64,000 nucleotides of DNA from Arcicella sp034519515 (GTDB lineage: Bacteria > Bacteroidota > Bacteroidia > Cytophagales > Spirosomataceae): the NCBI GenBank assembly GCA_034519515.1, contig JAXHOK010000041.1, forward strand, positions 1 to 64,000, in the 5' to 3' direction. The notes under the pieces are model-generated. The model was not told where the DNA came from, made no database searches, and was given only the letters and a program-made list of their open reading frames with translations. The translations under genes were made by a program, and so were the position numbers. This document shows, one piece after another, positions 55,323 through 64,000 of this stretch (positions are counted from its first letter, which is position 1; every line of letters begins with the position of its first letter).

Positions 55323-56231
55323 CTATTTCTGCGAAGCCTTAAACAATTTCTGTTTCTCCTCCTTGGTCAAACTTTCATAACCTGAACGAGAAATTTTATC
55401 TAAGATTTCATCCACTTCATCATCATCTGGATAGCCTGCACCCACACCTGCGGGTGAGTTAGAGTAAGCCGTTTCCTTTTGACGATGCGTTACTTTGATG
55501 GTTGGTCTTTCGGTGCGTTTGAATATATTTTGAAAAAAATCAACCGTTGAATCTATCGGACTTCCCCAGTCTCTCCCTGCTTGGAGTTGTTTTACGTATA
55601 AATAACCTAATAATGCTCCACCCAAATGGACAATTTCACCACCCGCATTTGTGCCAATTGTCCCTGCCAATGACACCAAAAAGAAGAAAGCAGCAATATA
55701 TTTTATTCTTACGGGACCAATCAAAAACAAGAAAAATGTATAATCTGGCACTAAGGTAGCAGCGGCAAACATAATTGCCATCACACTGCCTGATGCTCCG
55801 ATGATGATTACATCGGCATGGGGTTTGTAAAATGGTATAAAGTTAAAAGCAATTAAAGCTAATAATCCGCCAAATAATGCCCCTAAAATGTAAATATTAA
55901 TTAGTCTTTTACTACCCAAAAACTCTTGAATAATTGCTCCGTACCAATAGAGCATCAACATATTAAAAAACAGATGAAAAGGCGAAACTGAATGAATAAA
56001 CGAATAGGTCAGGATTGTCCAAGGACGAAAAAGAAATGTACTCAAAGCGGGTTTTAGGCTGATGTAGGCACGAATCGTCTCGAACCAAGCATCCGAACCG
56101 AACGACACGTTTACACCAATCCAAAAAATTAGCATGACGACATACACCGCCACATTCAACCAAATTAGTTGAATTAAACCGTTGTTTCGCTTTGAAAAAG
56201 CGTCTTTAAAATCGTCTAAGATTCCACTCAT
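55323..56231 (-). CDS. Rhomboid-family intramembrane serine protease (1)
   Basis: A 302-residue protein from the ATG at 56231 (MSGILDDFKDAFSKRNNG). About six transmembrane segments. The catalytic GASGS is in IIIGASGSVMAIMFAA and the His is in EIVHLGGALLGYLYV; HLFFNMLMLYWYG provides the usual helix-2 H-x3-N. A charged C-terminal tail (about residues 225-302) is cytoplasmic. Both rhomboids read toward the same side, 169 bases apart. Confidence 0.9.
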   Translation of the reverse strand: MSGILDDFKDAFSKRNNGLIQLIWLNVAVYVVMLIFWIGVNVSFGSDAWFETIRAYISLKPALSTFLFRPWTILTYSFIHSVSPFHLFFNMLMLYWYGAIIQEFLGSKRLINIYILGALFGGLLALIAFNFIPFYKPHADVIIIGASGSVMAIMFAAATLVPDYTFFLFLIGPVRIKYIAAFFFLVSLAGTIGTNAGGEIVHLGGALLGYLYVKQLQAGRDWGSPIDSTVDFFQNIFKRTERPTIKVTHRQKETAYSNSPAGVGAGYPDDDEVDEILDKISRSGYESLTKEEKQKLFKASQK

Positions 56232-56409
56232 TGCTCTCAATTATCAGTAAACAGTTATCAATTAACAGTTTCAATGAAATTTATTTGTTGCGTAAAAATA
56301 TATTAAAGATAACGATTTGGTTTACAAAATGTTACGACAACTTAGATTAAATTTTTAGTATTTTTTCAAAAGATCTAATACCTAATACTTGGTACTTAAT
56401 ACTTTAATC

Positions 56410-57201
56410 TCAGTAAAAACTTTTCCGCTCTTTTCCCCAAATTTTTATTAAAATAAAAGCAAAAACCATACCGCCAATATGGGCAAAATGGGCTACGTTG
56501 TCGCCTGGCATTTTGTTTAATCCTGCATAAATTTCGTAAGCAGCGTAAAAAGTTACAAAATATTTAGCTTTAATTGGAAAAGGAAAAAACAACAGCATTA
56601 GTTCGGTATTTGGAAATAATAATCCAAAACCTGCCATAATACCAAAAACCGCCCCTGAAGCCCCAATCATGGGTGTATTTAGAACAGCTTTCATGCTTTC
56701 CTCTACCACAAATACAGATTCTTTCAAGGAAATATTGTTCGCATTCTCCACTGAGTTAAAAACCGATGATGGTATTCCTTCTGAATAAAACTGTTTGATT
56801 AAGTTTTGAAACTGGCTCAAATCTGGATTCTGAATATAGGTTTCTGTTGCCACCTGTAAGGCGTGAAAATCATAATATTTCAACCCCATATACAACAAAC
56901 CTGCCCCTATTCCCGTAACAAAATAAAATATCAAAAATCTTTTATCACCCCAAAACATTTCTAGAATGGGTCCCAAGAAAAATAGCCCAAACATATTCCC
57001 CAAAATATGACTAAAATCAGCGTGGACAAACATATACGTTACCAACTGAATCGGATTAAATTGTTCGGAGGTAAAATAATGTAGTCCAAACAACGACACA
57101 ATCATGCGGTCGTATTGTGGATTGATAGCTTGTACGACAAATACGGCAATGTTGATAAAAATAATTGCCCTTATCATGGGCGTAATGGTGGGTGTTCTCA
57201 T
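56410..57201 (-). CDS. Rhomboid-family intramembrane serine protease (2)
   Basis: A 263-residue protein with GASGAVFGIMAGFGLLFP (catalytic Ser), HIGGMVFAFILI (catalytic His) and FSHILGNMFGLFFLGP. A soluble loop of about 70 residues (about 108-180) is inserted between helices 3 and 4, longer than in most rhomboids. Its start is only 3 bases after the cysS stop, so the two are co-transcribed. Confidence 0.92.
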   Translation of the reverse strand: MRTPTITPMIRAIIFINIAVFVVQAINPQYDRMIVSLFGLHYFTSEQFNPIQLVTYMFVHADFSHILGNMFGLFFLGPILEMFWGDKRFLIFYFVTGIGAGLLYMGLKYYDFHALQVATETYIQNPDLSQFQNLIKQFYSEGIPSSVFNSVENANNISLKESVFVVEESMKAVLNTPMIGASGAVFGIMAGFGLLFPNTELMLLFFPFPIKAKYFVTFYAAYEIYAGLNKMPGDNVAHFAHIGGMVFAFILIKIWGKERKSFY

Positions 57202-57204
57202 TTT

Positions 57205-58695
57205 TTATTCCTCATAAGCCCAATCAATTCGGGTCTTCATATCTTTGATTACTAAGCCGTTAGCTTTGAAATACGTTCTAATTTCGTCAATTTTATCGTA
57301 CTGTTTTGCTTCTTTGTGTTCTTTATACAAATTCAACATTCCCGTGGCGAAGGCATCAATTGAAGTACTTTGCTCTTCGATGATTCCTAAGACGTCTTCT
57401 ATTATCAAGACAAATTTTTCTTTCAAAAGGTTGAAGTTTTCTTCGCCAATTTGTGAAAATTTTACTTGCCCCATGTATAATTGATTGATTTTCTTAACTA
57501 ATGTGAACAAACCTGCAATAGTTACGGCAGTGTTCAAATCATCGTTCAGACCATCATAACAGCCTTGAATTCCTTTCTGAATTTCAGCAATATGTTCTTC
57601 ACTGATTCCTTCAGATTCGTCAGCAACGTATTGCAAATTCTTCACGATTCTTAATCCATTAATCAAGCGTTTGTAGCCTTTTTGAGCCGCTTTGAGGGCA
57701 TCATTCGAAAAATCAAGCGTACTTCTGTATTGTGATTGCAACATAAAAAACCGTACCGTCATGGGACTATACGCCTGTTCCAACAATGGGTGCGTTCCTG
57801 CTACCAGTTCGGCAGGCAAGAAAGAATTGCCCAACGATTTAGACATTTTTTGCCCGTTCACCGTCAGCATATTCGAGTGCATCCAGTAACGTACTGGCTC
57901 ACGATTATTGGCTCCTTTGGCTTGGGCAATTTCACATTCGTGATGCGGGAATTTCAAGTCCATTCCGCCTCCGTGAATATCGAAACTATCGCCTAAATAT
58001 TTGGTACTCATACAAGTACATTCCAAATGCCAACCTGGGAAGCCCTCGCCCCAAGGTGAATTCCAACGCATGATGTGTTCGGGAGAGGCGTTTTTCCAAA
58101 GGGCAAAATCGAGTGGACTGCGTTTTTCGCCAACGCCATCCAAATCTCGGGTTTCGGTTAATAAATCGTCCAAAATTCTGCCCGAGAGTTTACCGTATTC
58201 GCCACCTTGCTCGTTGTATTTGGCAATATCAAAATAAACCGAACCGTTTGATTCATAGGCTAATCCTTTCTGAATGAGCAAATTAGTGGTTTCAATTTGC
58301 TCCACAATATGCCCCGTTGCCGAAGGTTCAATGCTGGGTGGCAAGAAATTAAATTGTTCCAAAACCTTATGAAAATCGTTGGTGTAGCGTTGGACGATTT
58401 CCATGGGTTCAAGTTTTTCTAACTTCGCCATTTTCCCGATTTTGTCTTCGCCTTCATCGCCATCGCCCACCAAATGCCCTACGTCCGTAATATTACGAAC
58501 ATAACGAACCTTGTAACCAATGTGCGAAAGGTAACGATACAGCACATCAAAAGTCATAAACGTGCGGACATTGCCCAAGTGGACATAGTTGTAAACGGTT
58601 GGTCCGCAAACGTACATTCCCACGTGTGGGGCGTTCAGAGGGGTAAATAATTCTTTTTCTCGGCTGAGGGTATTATATATTTTTAATGGTTGCAT
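57205..58695 (-). CDS. cysS: Cysteinyl-tRNA synthetase
   Basis: A 496-residue class I synthetase. The HIGH-type motif is in CGPTVYNYVHLGNVRTF, zinc ligands are in CGPTVYN, ECTCMSTKYLG and PHHECEIAQ, and the KMSKS loop is GQKMSKSLGN. Length and domains are normal. It charges tRNA-Cys. Confidence 0.98.
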   Translation of the reverse strand: MQPLKIYNTLSREKELFTPLNAPHVGMYVCGPTVYNYVHLGNVRTFMTFDVLYRYLSHIGYKVRYVRNITDVGHLVGDGDEGEDKIGKMAKLEKLEPMEIVQRYTNDFHKVLEQFNFLPPSIEPSATGHIVEQIETTNLLIQKGLAYESNGSVYFDIAKYNEQGGEYGKLSGRILDDLLTETRDLDGVGEKRSPLDFALWKNASPEHIMRWNSPWGEGFPGWHLECTCMSTKYLGDSFDIHGGGMDLKFPHHECEIAQAKGANNREPVRYWMHSNMLTVNGQKMSKSLGNSFLPAELVAGTHPLLEQAYSPMTVRFFMLQSQYRSTLDFSNDALKAAQKGYKRLINGLRIVKNLQYVADESEGISEEHIAEIQKGIQGCYDGLNDDLNTAVTIAGLFTLVKKINQLYMGQVKFSQIGEENFNLLKEKFVLIIEDVLGIIEEQSTSIDAFATGMLNLYKEHKEAKQYDKIDEIRTYFKANGLVIKDMKTRIDWAYEE

Positions 58696-58842
58696 TCGGG
58701 ATAAATTGTTGAGATTGAAATTGTTGATTTATTACAAAGTATTGATATTTAATATTTTACAATAATTACTTTGATATATTTCTTTTATAAAATTGATAAA
58801 TTCTTCCGTCAAAAGTTTATAATTTTTGCATTTGTTTATGAT

Positions 58843-58949
58843 TTTGTCATTGGGAGTGCAACGAAGCAATCTGTGTGATTGATGCAATTGTATTTGAAAA
58901 TCTTTTCTCGTAAGAGGACAGGTTGCTTCGTTGCACTCGCAATGACAAA
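58843..58949. repeat. Palindrome of the TCATTGCGAGTGCAACGAAG family
   Basis: 58843-58869 pairs with 58923-58949 with one mismatch. Strings of this kind are common dispersed repeats in several phyla. It occupies the 298-base gap between cysS and the nucleotidyltransferase; nothing else is seen there. Confidence 0.88.
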
Positions 58950-58993
58950 TTGCCGAAAATATCAGTGGCTAAATCAACACTATTTTAATATCC

Positions 58994-59278
58994 TCATTCA
59001 TAGATTTTTATTCCTTCTTTTCTTACAAATCTATACAAAACCTTGGTAGCGGTTTCAAATTTTATCAAAGATGTTGCAAACCTTGAAATCCATACATCGT
59101 TTTTCAAGGTTAATTCATTTAAAAGTTTGTATGTGTAGGTAATTTCCTTTGCTGCTTTTACTTGTTCATCTTTCAAAATAACCATAAAATCAATATCAGA
59201 TTCCTCATTAAAATCCCCACGGGCATACGAGCCGTAAAGAATTATCTTCGCTAAACGGTCGCCATAATGTTTTTTCAT
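58994..59278 (-). CDS. MNT-type nucleotidyltransferase domain protein
   Basis: A 94-residue protein with the nucleotidyltransferase signature ILYGSYARGDFNEESDIDFM. A minus-strand ATG at 59327 followed by VNKELVIN and, after a one-base shift, IIKDFTETMKKHYG suggests that the true protein starts about 16 codons earlier and is frameshifted as written. Such proteins are often the antitoxin half of MNT/HEPN pairs, but no HEPN gene is next to it. Confidence 0.8.
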   Translation of the reverse strand: MKKHYGDRLAKIILYGSYARGDFNEESDIDFMVILKDEQVKAAKEITYTYKLLNELTLKNDVWISRFATSLIKFETATKVLYRFVRKEGIKIYE

Positions 59279-59444
59279 GGTTTCCGTAAAATCTTTTATG
59301 ATTTATGACAAGTTCTTTATTGACCATCTTTATAGTTTTTTATTTTTTTGTAAAATTACTAAATTATGATGGATTGGGAAGGTTTTGGATTCAAATGATA
59401 AATGAATAACCTTAAAAATATAAATTCATTGATACAAATATACG

Positions 59445-59483
59445 TTAGTTACTTGGTTACTAACTAAGTAACCAAGTAACTAA
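59445..59483. repeat. Perfect 16-bp inverted repeat of TTAGTTACTTGGTTAC
   Basis: 59445-59460 and 59468-59483 are exact complements across seven bases. Placed about 50 bases before the next start, it could be an operator or a simple repeat. Confidence 0.85.
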
Positions 59484-59532
59484 GTAGCTCAAAATCCCCT
59501 ATCTTTACCAAAAAAATAAATCCAAAACCACC

Positions 59533-60708
59533 ATGACCATCATCGAAGTTGCTGACGATGCAACCCTTCAAAAAGAGTTCCTTTTGCTGCCCGTAAAATT
59601 ATACGCCGAAGACGATAATTGGATTCGCCCACTTGACCAAGATATTGAAAATACTTTTGACCCCAAGAAAAATAAATACTTCAAACACGGTGAGGCTATC
59701 CGCTGGATCTTGCAAGATTCCATTGGAAAAACCATCGGGCGAGTGGCGGCTTTTATCAATCACGAAACCGCCACCAAAGAAGACCAACCCACGGGCGGAA
59801 TGGGCTTTTTCGAGTGCATCGAGGACGAAAAAGCGGCTTTTTTGTTATTTGAAACTTGTAAAAATTGGCTAATTTCAAAAGGTATAGAGGCAATGGATGG
59901 TCCCATCAATTTTGGCGAACGAGATTCCTTTTGGGGGCTGATGATTAAGGGCTGGCAATACGAACCAACCTACAAAATGCCGTGGACGAAGCCTTATTAT
60001 ATCCCGTTTTTTGAAAATTATGGCTTCAAAGATTATTTCCAACAATACGTTTATGTTACGCCCATCAAGGCTGCAACCGTAGCTCAAAGTGTGGAAGACA
60101 AAGCCCAGCGGATTTATAACAATCCAGAGTATTCTTTTCGGAAGATTGAGAAAGCAAAATTAGCCAAATACGGCGAGGATTTCAGAACGATTTTTAATGA
60201 AGGTTGGGCAAAATTTCCTGGTGTAAAAGAAATGACCGAAGACCAAGCCCAAAGTTTGGTAAAAACCATGAAACCCATTATTGATGAGCAATTAACCTGG
60301 TTTGCCTACGCTGGCGAACGTCCAGTGGCGTTCTTTATCGTGATTCCAGATTTGAACCAGATTGTGAAATACATGGATGGTAAATTTGGCACTTGGCAGA
60401 AGTTAAAATTCGCTCTTTTATTGATGCGGGGCGTAATTACCCGTACTTGTGGGGTGATTTTTGGGGTGATTCCCGACTATCAGGGTAAGGGCGTTGAGTC
60501 GGCAATTGCTTTGCGTTTTCGGCAGGCGGGGCGTGATAATCCACATTATCAGTACGAAACCATTGATATGAATTGGGTGGGTGATTTTAATCCAAAAATG
60601 AACCGTTTTGTCTCGCAATTAGGCACAACTCGTGATAAAGAATATGTTACTTACCGTTATCTTTTTGATAGAACGAAGGAATTTAAACGTTGTCCGAGGG
60701 TGGGGTGA
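59533..60708 (+). CDS. GNAT-like conserved protein
   Basis: A 391-residue soluble protein. The C-terminal half has features of an acyltransferase fold (AYAGERPVAFFIVIPDLNQI, then CGVIFGVIPDYQGKGVESAI, which looks like the acetyl-CoA loop). The N-terminal half resembles a second, degenerate GNAT domain. Related proteins are found in many Bacteroidota without known substrate. Confidence 0.7.
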   Translation: MTIIEVADDATLQKEFLLLPVKLYAEDDNWIRPLDQDIENTFDPKKNKYFKHGEAIRWILQDSIGKTIGRVAAFINHETATKEDQPTGGMGFFECIEDEKAAFLLFETCKNWLISKGIEAMDGPINFGERDSFWGLMIKGWQYEPTYKMPWTKPYYIPFFENYGFKDYFQQYVYVTPIKAATVAQSVEDKAQRIYNNPEYSFRKIEKAKLAKYGEDFRTIFNEGWAKFPGVKEMTEDQAQSLVKTMKPIIDEQLTWFAYAGERPVAFFIVIPDLNQIVKYMDGKFGTWQKLKFALLLMRGVITRTCGVIFGVIPDYQGKGVESAIALRFRQAGRDNPHYQYETIDMNWVGDFNPKMNRFVSQLGTTRDKEYVTYRYLFDRTKEFKRCPRVG

Positions 60709-60930
60709 TTAGTTTACAGGTCGAAGCCTGTGGTACTCGTTTTGCAGTTCCAACAGACATTTATTACACAAACAACCACCGTCATAATCCCATTGGGTGA
60801 TGTCGGCAATGTATTCAGTTTCAGCTTTGGTTAAAACCAATTTCATACAGTCGCATTGCAAAATGGTGTTTGCCTTGCAAGTAAAAATATCGCCACATCT
60901 TGGGCAACTGTCGGCTACGTGTTTTTCCAT
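60709..60930 (-). CDS. Cysteine-rich CWC family protein
   Basis: A 73-residue protein with paired Cys motifs: CPRCGDIFTCKA, CDCMKL and CLCNKCL, fitting the small zinc-ribbon-like CWC family. It converges end-to-end with the GNAT-like gene with no spacing. It begins 11 bases after the stop of the next gene on the same strand. Confidence 0.85.
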   Translation of the reverse strand: MEKHVADSCPRCGDIFTCKANTILQCDCMKLVLTKAETEYIADITQWDYDGGCLCNKCLLELQNEYHRLRPVN

Positions 60931-60941
60931 GGTTTTAAATT

Positions 60942-61646
60942 TTAACTCACAGGTATTAAATCAGTAAAAAAGTAGGTAGAAGTCAAATCATCACCGTCTG
61001 AATTTTTGAAATGATAGGTTTTATCAACGGTTTCTCCGAGTTCAAAATTGATAGGACTTTTGAAATAAGGCGTTTCAAAAACGAAGGTATGAAACTCGCC
61101 ATTTTCACCGCAAGGGTCAACGCCTGGGGGTAAGTCTTTCACAAAATCACGGTCGAGCATCCGTCCACAAAATGATTTATCAAGTACGTTTCCGTTTATG
61201 GCAACCACGATTGTTTTGAAACTTAAATCCCAAAATTCATCTAATAATTCCAATGAAGGACGTTTCCAGATTGGGAATACGCCTTTGATACCAATTTGAG
61301 CCAATCGTTCTTCTCGATGTTGGCGTAAATCTTCTAAGAAAATATCCCCAAAAATGGAATATTCAATGCCCGAATCCACCAAGGGCTGCATGGTTTCTGC
61401 CATTTTTGCTTGGTATTCTTCCATCGAAACAGTTTCTGCTAAACGTAATTTTACTAAATCAATACCGATTTTTTCCGCTTGTTGGTCGAGTAATTCCTCC
61501 CGAACGCCGTGCATCGAAACCCGCTTGAAAGAATCATTCAAGGAAGTCAAAAGGTGTTCGACTTGATACTCTTTGTTTTGTAAAATATGGTAAAGCGAAA
61601 GGGCAGAATCTTTTCCACCCGACCAATTCATTAAGGCTCTTTTCAT
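60942..61646 (-). CDS. DUF71 / diphthine-ammonia-ligase-like ATP pyrophosphatase
   Basis: A 234-residue protein with the PP-loop SGGKDSALS at residues 9-17 and the family motif GVDPCGENGEFHTFVF. Eukaryotic members amidate diphthine on EF2; bacteria lack diphthamide, so the bacterial role is different and unknown. Some bacterial members have been linked to B12 salvage. That fits the cobU gene upstream, but is inference. Confidence 0.85.
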   Translation of the reverse strand: MKRALMNWSGGKDSALSLYHILQNKEYQVEHLLTSLNDSFKRVSMHGVREELLDQQAEKIGIDLVKLRLAETVSMEEYQAKMAETMQPLVDSGIEYSIFGDIFLEDLRQHREERLAQIGIKGVFPIWKRPSLELLDEFWDLSFKTIVVAINGNVLDKSFCGRMLDRDFVKDLPPGVDPCGENGEFHTFVFETPYFKSPINFELGETVDKTYHFKNSDGDDLTSTYFFTDLIPVS

Positions 61647-61749
61647 TCTCGATGTTCGTTTTTCGATGTTTCATGTTCGTTTTTGATGTTTGGGCTTCTT
61701 CCGAAATTCGGACATCGAGCATCGAATAACCAACATCGAAAACAAACAT
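61647..61749. repeat. GATGTTCGTTTTCGATGTT palindromic repeat
   Basis: Tandem GATGTTCGTTTTT units face ACATCGAAAACAAACATC; it fills the gap between cobU and the DUF71 gene. Similar strings occur near 31925 and 5500. Confidence 0.65.
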
Positions 61750-62253
61750 CTATTTCACCGATAAAGCAATTCCACTAACCATTAAAGTTACTTTCTCTGA
61801 TTTTTGGGCTAAATATTGGTTTACCCAACCTTGCAAATCCGTAAATTTTCTTCCCATAGCGGTTTCAGCGTGTACTCCCATGCCCAATTCGTTGGTGATG
61901 AAGATAAAATTTCCCGTTTTTTGAGCCAATAAATCAAGTTCAATCTTGGCTTTGTCCAAACAAATATCAATATCATATTTTTCTTCAATAAAGAAATTTG
62001 TTAGCCAAAGCGTTGCACAATCAATCACAACGGTTTGATTATCAAGGGGCAAACTGCCGATAAACTTTTGTTCTTCAATGGTTGTCCAACGTTCATCACG
62101 GTCTGATTGATGCCGTTTGATTCTTCCCTGAAAATCGCTATCCCATTGTTGGGCGGTGGCTACATATATCGGACTTTGCGAAAATGTTAGGGCTGTGTTT
62201 TGGGCAAAACGACTTTTCCCACTTCTTGCCCCACCCGTTATCATCCAAATCAT
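61750..62253 (-). CDS. cobU: Adenosylcobinamide kinase / adenosylcobinamide-phosphate guanylyltransferase
   Basis: A 167-residue bifunctional enzyme of cobalamin assembly/salvage. The P-loop is GGARSGKS (residues 7-14), with VATAQQWDSDFQGRIKRHQ and the NELGMGVHAETAMGRKFTD block. Its ATG overlaps the TGA of the THI5-like gene by four bases. Acts in the cytoplasm before CobS/CobT, which are not in view. Confidence 0.95.
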   Translation of the reverse strand: MIWMITGGARSGKSRFAQNTALTFSQSPIYVATAQQWDSDFQGRIKRHQSDRDERWTTIEEQKFIGSLPLDNQTVVIDCATLWLTNFFIEEKYDIDICLDKAKIELDLLAQKTGNFIFITNELGMGVHAETAMGRKFTDLQGWVNQYLAQKSEKVTLMVSGIALSVK

Positions 62254-63170
62254 GGGTTTGTTTGGTTCGATAAATTAATAAAAATATCATTCGCTGATAA
62301 TCGTTTTTCTAAAATACCGTTTTCAAAAAGCCAGTCGATAAATATTTGAAATACCGAGGCTTCCATCTTGCCAATATTATTTTCATTCCCATAAAACTCA
62401 TTCAAATACACTTGACTTTTCAAGACATTAATTTTATCCAAATCTCGTTTGGGAACGTATTTTGAGAGGATTTCAACGGCTCTTTCTGGATTATTTTGGG
62501 CGAATAAATAGCCTTTTTTAGTAGCAGTAACAAAGTTTTTGAAGGCTTCACTTTTCGTTTCAATATCCGATGATTTAGCAATAATTAACGGTGAATATCC
62601 GTAGGGAATCCCGTAATCTTTCAGGCTAAATTCGTTCAGTTCAACGCCCTGTGTTTGGGCTTCGATGCCTTCCCAAGCCTTAAAAATCCAAGAGGCATCA
62701 CTTTTTTGGGCTAAAATGGTTTCCCAGATACCTAACTTTTCGGGATATTCAATGATAATTTCGCCCTTTCCGCCATCATTGACAATCATTTGCTGTACAA
62801 TTTTATCTTCGTAACGGGCTTTGAATGAAGCATATACCTTTGAATCTAACTCTTTTGGGCGATTGATTCCGCTGGATTTCAACGTAACAATAGCACTTGT
62901 ATCTTCCTGCAAAATGGTATAAACTCCTTTCACTTCCACGCTATTTTCTTTGAGCAAAAGACTGAATAAACTTTCGGTTGGCACGATGGCAAAATCTACC
63001 TGCCCAAGTTCTAATTTTTTGGCGGGCGTTACGGAATAATTATCGTTTGCGGGTGAAATAATGGAAAGGTCAATATTTTGCTCTTGGTAAAAGCCCATTT
63101 CCGATGCGACAAACAAACCTGTGTGGTTGGTATTTGGAGTCCAATCTAAGGCAATTTTTAATTTTTCCAT
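62250..63170 (-). CDS. THI5/NMT1 (ThiY)-like protein without a signal peptide
   Basis: A 306-residue periplasmic-binding-protein fold beginning directly with MEKLKIALDWTPNTNHTGLF, the start of mature ThiY/THI5 proteins. There is no signal sequence, so it is expected in the cytoplasm. The CCCFC motif of fungal THI5 is absent. It may bind a thiamine pyrimidine or act in its synthesis, and the ABC partners ThiX/ThiZ are not here. Translationally coupled to cobU and 22 bases after the BtuF-like gene. Confidence 0.8.
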   Translation of the reverse strand: MEKLKIALDWTPNTNHTGLFVASEMGFYQEQNIDLSIISPANDNYSVTPAKKLELGQVDFAIVPTESLFSLLLKENSVEVKGVYTILQEDTSAIVTLKSSGINRPKELDSKVYASFKARYEDKIVQQMIVNDGGKGEIIIEYPEKLGIWETILAQKSDASWIFKAWEGIEAQTQGVELNEFSLKDYGIPYGYSPLIIAKSSDIETKSEAFKNFVTATKKGYLFAQNNPERAVEILSKYVPKRDLDKINVLKSQVYLNEFYGNENNIGKMEASVFQIFIDWLFENGILEKRLSANDIFINLSNQTNP

Positions 63171-63192
63171 TTGTTATAAATAGTTTTGAAGG

Positions 63193-64000
63193 TTAAAGCG
63201 AGACAAGGGAGTTCTCCAAAACCGCATAAACTTTGTGTTTTAGAGGTTCTGGAATTTTGAAAAGTGTAGGGTGAAACAAGGCTGCCAATATTTCAATACC
63301 ATTTACTAAGGTCGAAGCACTGGGTTGGGTAAACAAATCATAATCAAGCACATACACCGTTTTATTTTGCACGGCTTGCAGGTTCTCCCAACCATTTTTA
63401 GAAGTCAATAAATGTAATTCTTCCAGGCTGCGTTTGGTTTCAAAACCACACGGAGCTATCACTAAAACTTCGGGGTCATATTTTAAAACTTTTTCCCACT
63501 GAGTAACGATACTATCTCCCGACGGATTCCCAAGCATATCAATCCCACCCGCATACGCAATTTGATGCGGAATCCAGTGTCCGCAGTTATAGATGGGTTC
63601 AATCCATTCCATGACCATCACTCGCTTCGGCAAAGCCCGATGTTCTCGGAGTTTATCAATGGCGGTATCAATTCGACTTTGAAGATTGGCCAAATACTGA
63701 TATGCCGCCTCTTCTCTGCCCAATGCCGAAGCTATGGTAATGGCAGACTGAAATACATCAGTCAGGCTTTGTGGTGTTATTGTAATGATGAGAGGTATTT
63801 TTTCAAGATTATCAATCACCGCTTGCGTGCATTTGGTGTCAATTTGGCAAACCTCGCAAACGTCTTGCGTAATGACGACATCGGGAGCGATGGCTTGCAA
63901 TTTGTCTTCTTCAACGTAATATAAACTTTTACCCTGTGCTTTTGAAGCCGAAAAAATGCGGTCAATTTCTTCACTGGAATAGTCTTTTCCTTCCAGTACG
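63193..64000 (-). CDS. BtuF-like cobalamin-binding protein, partial (5' end beyond the window)
   Basis: The frame is open to the right edge: upstream of residues MQAIAPDV it continues as VLEGKDYSSEEIDRIFSASK, so the internal start at 63900 is not real. At least 269 residues are seen, with IAPDVVITQDVCEVCQIDTK, MEWIEPIYNCGHWIP and GGIDMLGNPSGDS, matching the ABC-type cobalamin/Fe3+-siderophore binding family. It probably captures corrinoids for uptake, consistent with cobU downstream. Confidence 0.85.
   Translation of the reverse strand, partial: VLEGKDYSSEEIDRIFSASKAQGKSLYYVEEDKLQAIAPDVVITQDVCEVCQIDTKCTQAVIDNLEKIPLIITITPQSLTDVFQSAITIASALGREEAAYQYLANLQSRIDTAIDKLREHRALPKRVMVMEWIEPIYNCGHWIPHQIAYAGGIDMLGNPSGDSIVTQWEKVLKYDPEVLVIAPCGFETKRSLEELHLLTSKNGWENLQAVQNKTVYVLDYDLFTQPSASTLVNGIEILAALFHPTLFKIPEPLKHKVYAVLENSLVSL

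Noticed and set aside
59445..59483. Integrase attachment site
   Set aside because: It is a simple perfect inverted repeat; there is no integrase or tRNA nearby and no second copy was seen.

Overview
The window comes from a low-GC member of the Bacteroidota, most likely a cytophagalean. The evidence is a complete gliding/type IX secretion core (gldK-gldL-gldM-gldN with a PorP/SprF-like protein upstream), a SusC/SusD pair, DUF4293 and DUF4271 proteins, TAnnTTTG-type -7 promoter elements, and a Bacteroidota-style CusA-TolC fusion. The genus cannot be fixed from the sequence alone. No tRNA, rRNA or CRISPR array was seen.

Layout. 1-6260 is one giant inverted repeat: a lipoprotein / ECF sigma factor / membrane-anchored barrel operon reads cleanly on the right arm (2854-6257), and an error-ridden mirror copy fills 1-2839. 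6.3-8.6 kb holds xylose isomerase and a DUF4293 protein. 8.6-12.1 kb is an accessory patch: two gene remnants followed by an ATPase plus TPR gene pair that looks like a split STAND (NLR-like) module. 12.2-16.1 kb holds a secreted M1 peptidase and a WYL regulator cut by a 165-bp MITE, with a second copy of the MITE 0.8 kb away. 16.1-25.1 kb is a MacB-type efflux operon on the minus strand (adaptor, ATPase, two permeases), in which each gap holds a small plus-strand gene (three Uma2-family genes and one four-helix-bundle gene). 25.1-26.3 kb is a wrecked IS3-family element. 26.6-31.9 kb carries sucD, an LRR-DUF1963 protein, a DUF4271 protein and hemD. 32.2-38.5 kb is the T9SS motor/core cluster. 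39-43.8 kb is susD/susC, with a premature stop in susC. 44-52.3 kb has uvrC and a heavy-metal efflux set (CusB-like lipoprotein, CusA-TolC fusion, small His-containing secreted protein). 52.4-58.7 kb is housekeeping: dxs, plsC-like, two rhomboid-family proteins, cysS. 59-64 kb ends with a nucleotidyltransferase, a GNAT-like protein, a CWC zinc protein, a DUF71 ATPase, cobU, a THI5/NMT1-like protein and a BtuF-like protein that runs off the right edge.

Three themes cut across the window. First, it is full of dispersed palindromes of several families; some lie inside open reading frames and are translated, and in several stems the mismatches fall only at G.U-compatible positions. Second, many one-base frameshifts (some clearly at homopolymer runs) break otherwise intact conserved genes, and the left end looks like an uncorrected fold-back read, so assembly error must be considered before calling pseudogenes. 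Third, the best candidates for new biology are the split ATPase/TPR pair, the Uma2-interleaved efflux operon, the MITE family and the in-frame palindromes.
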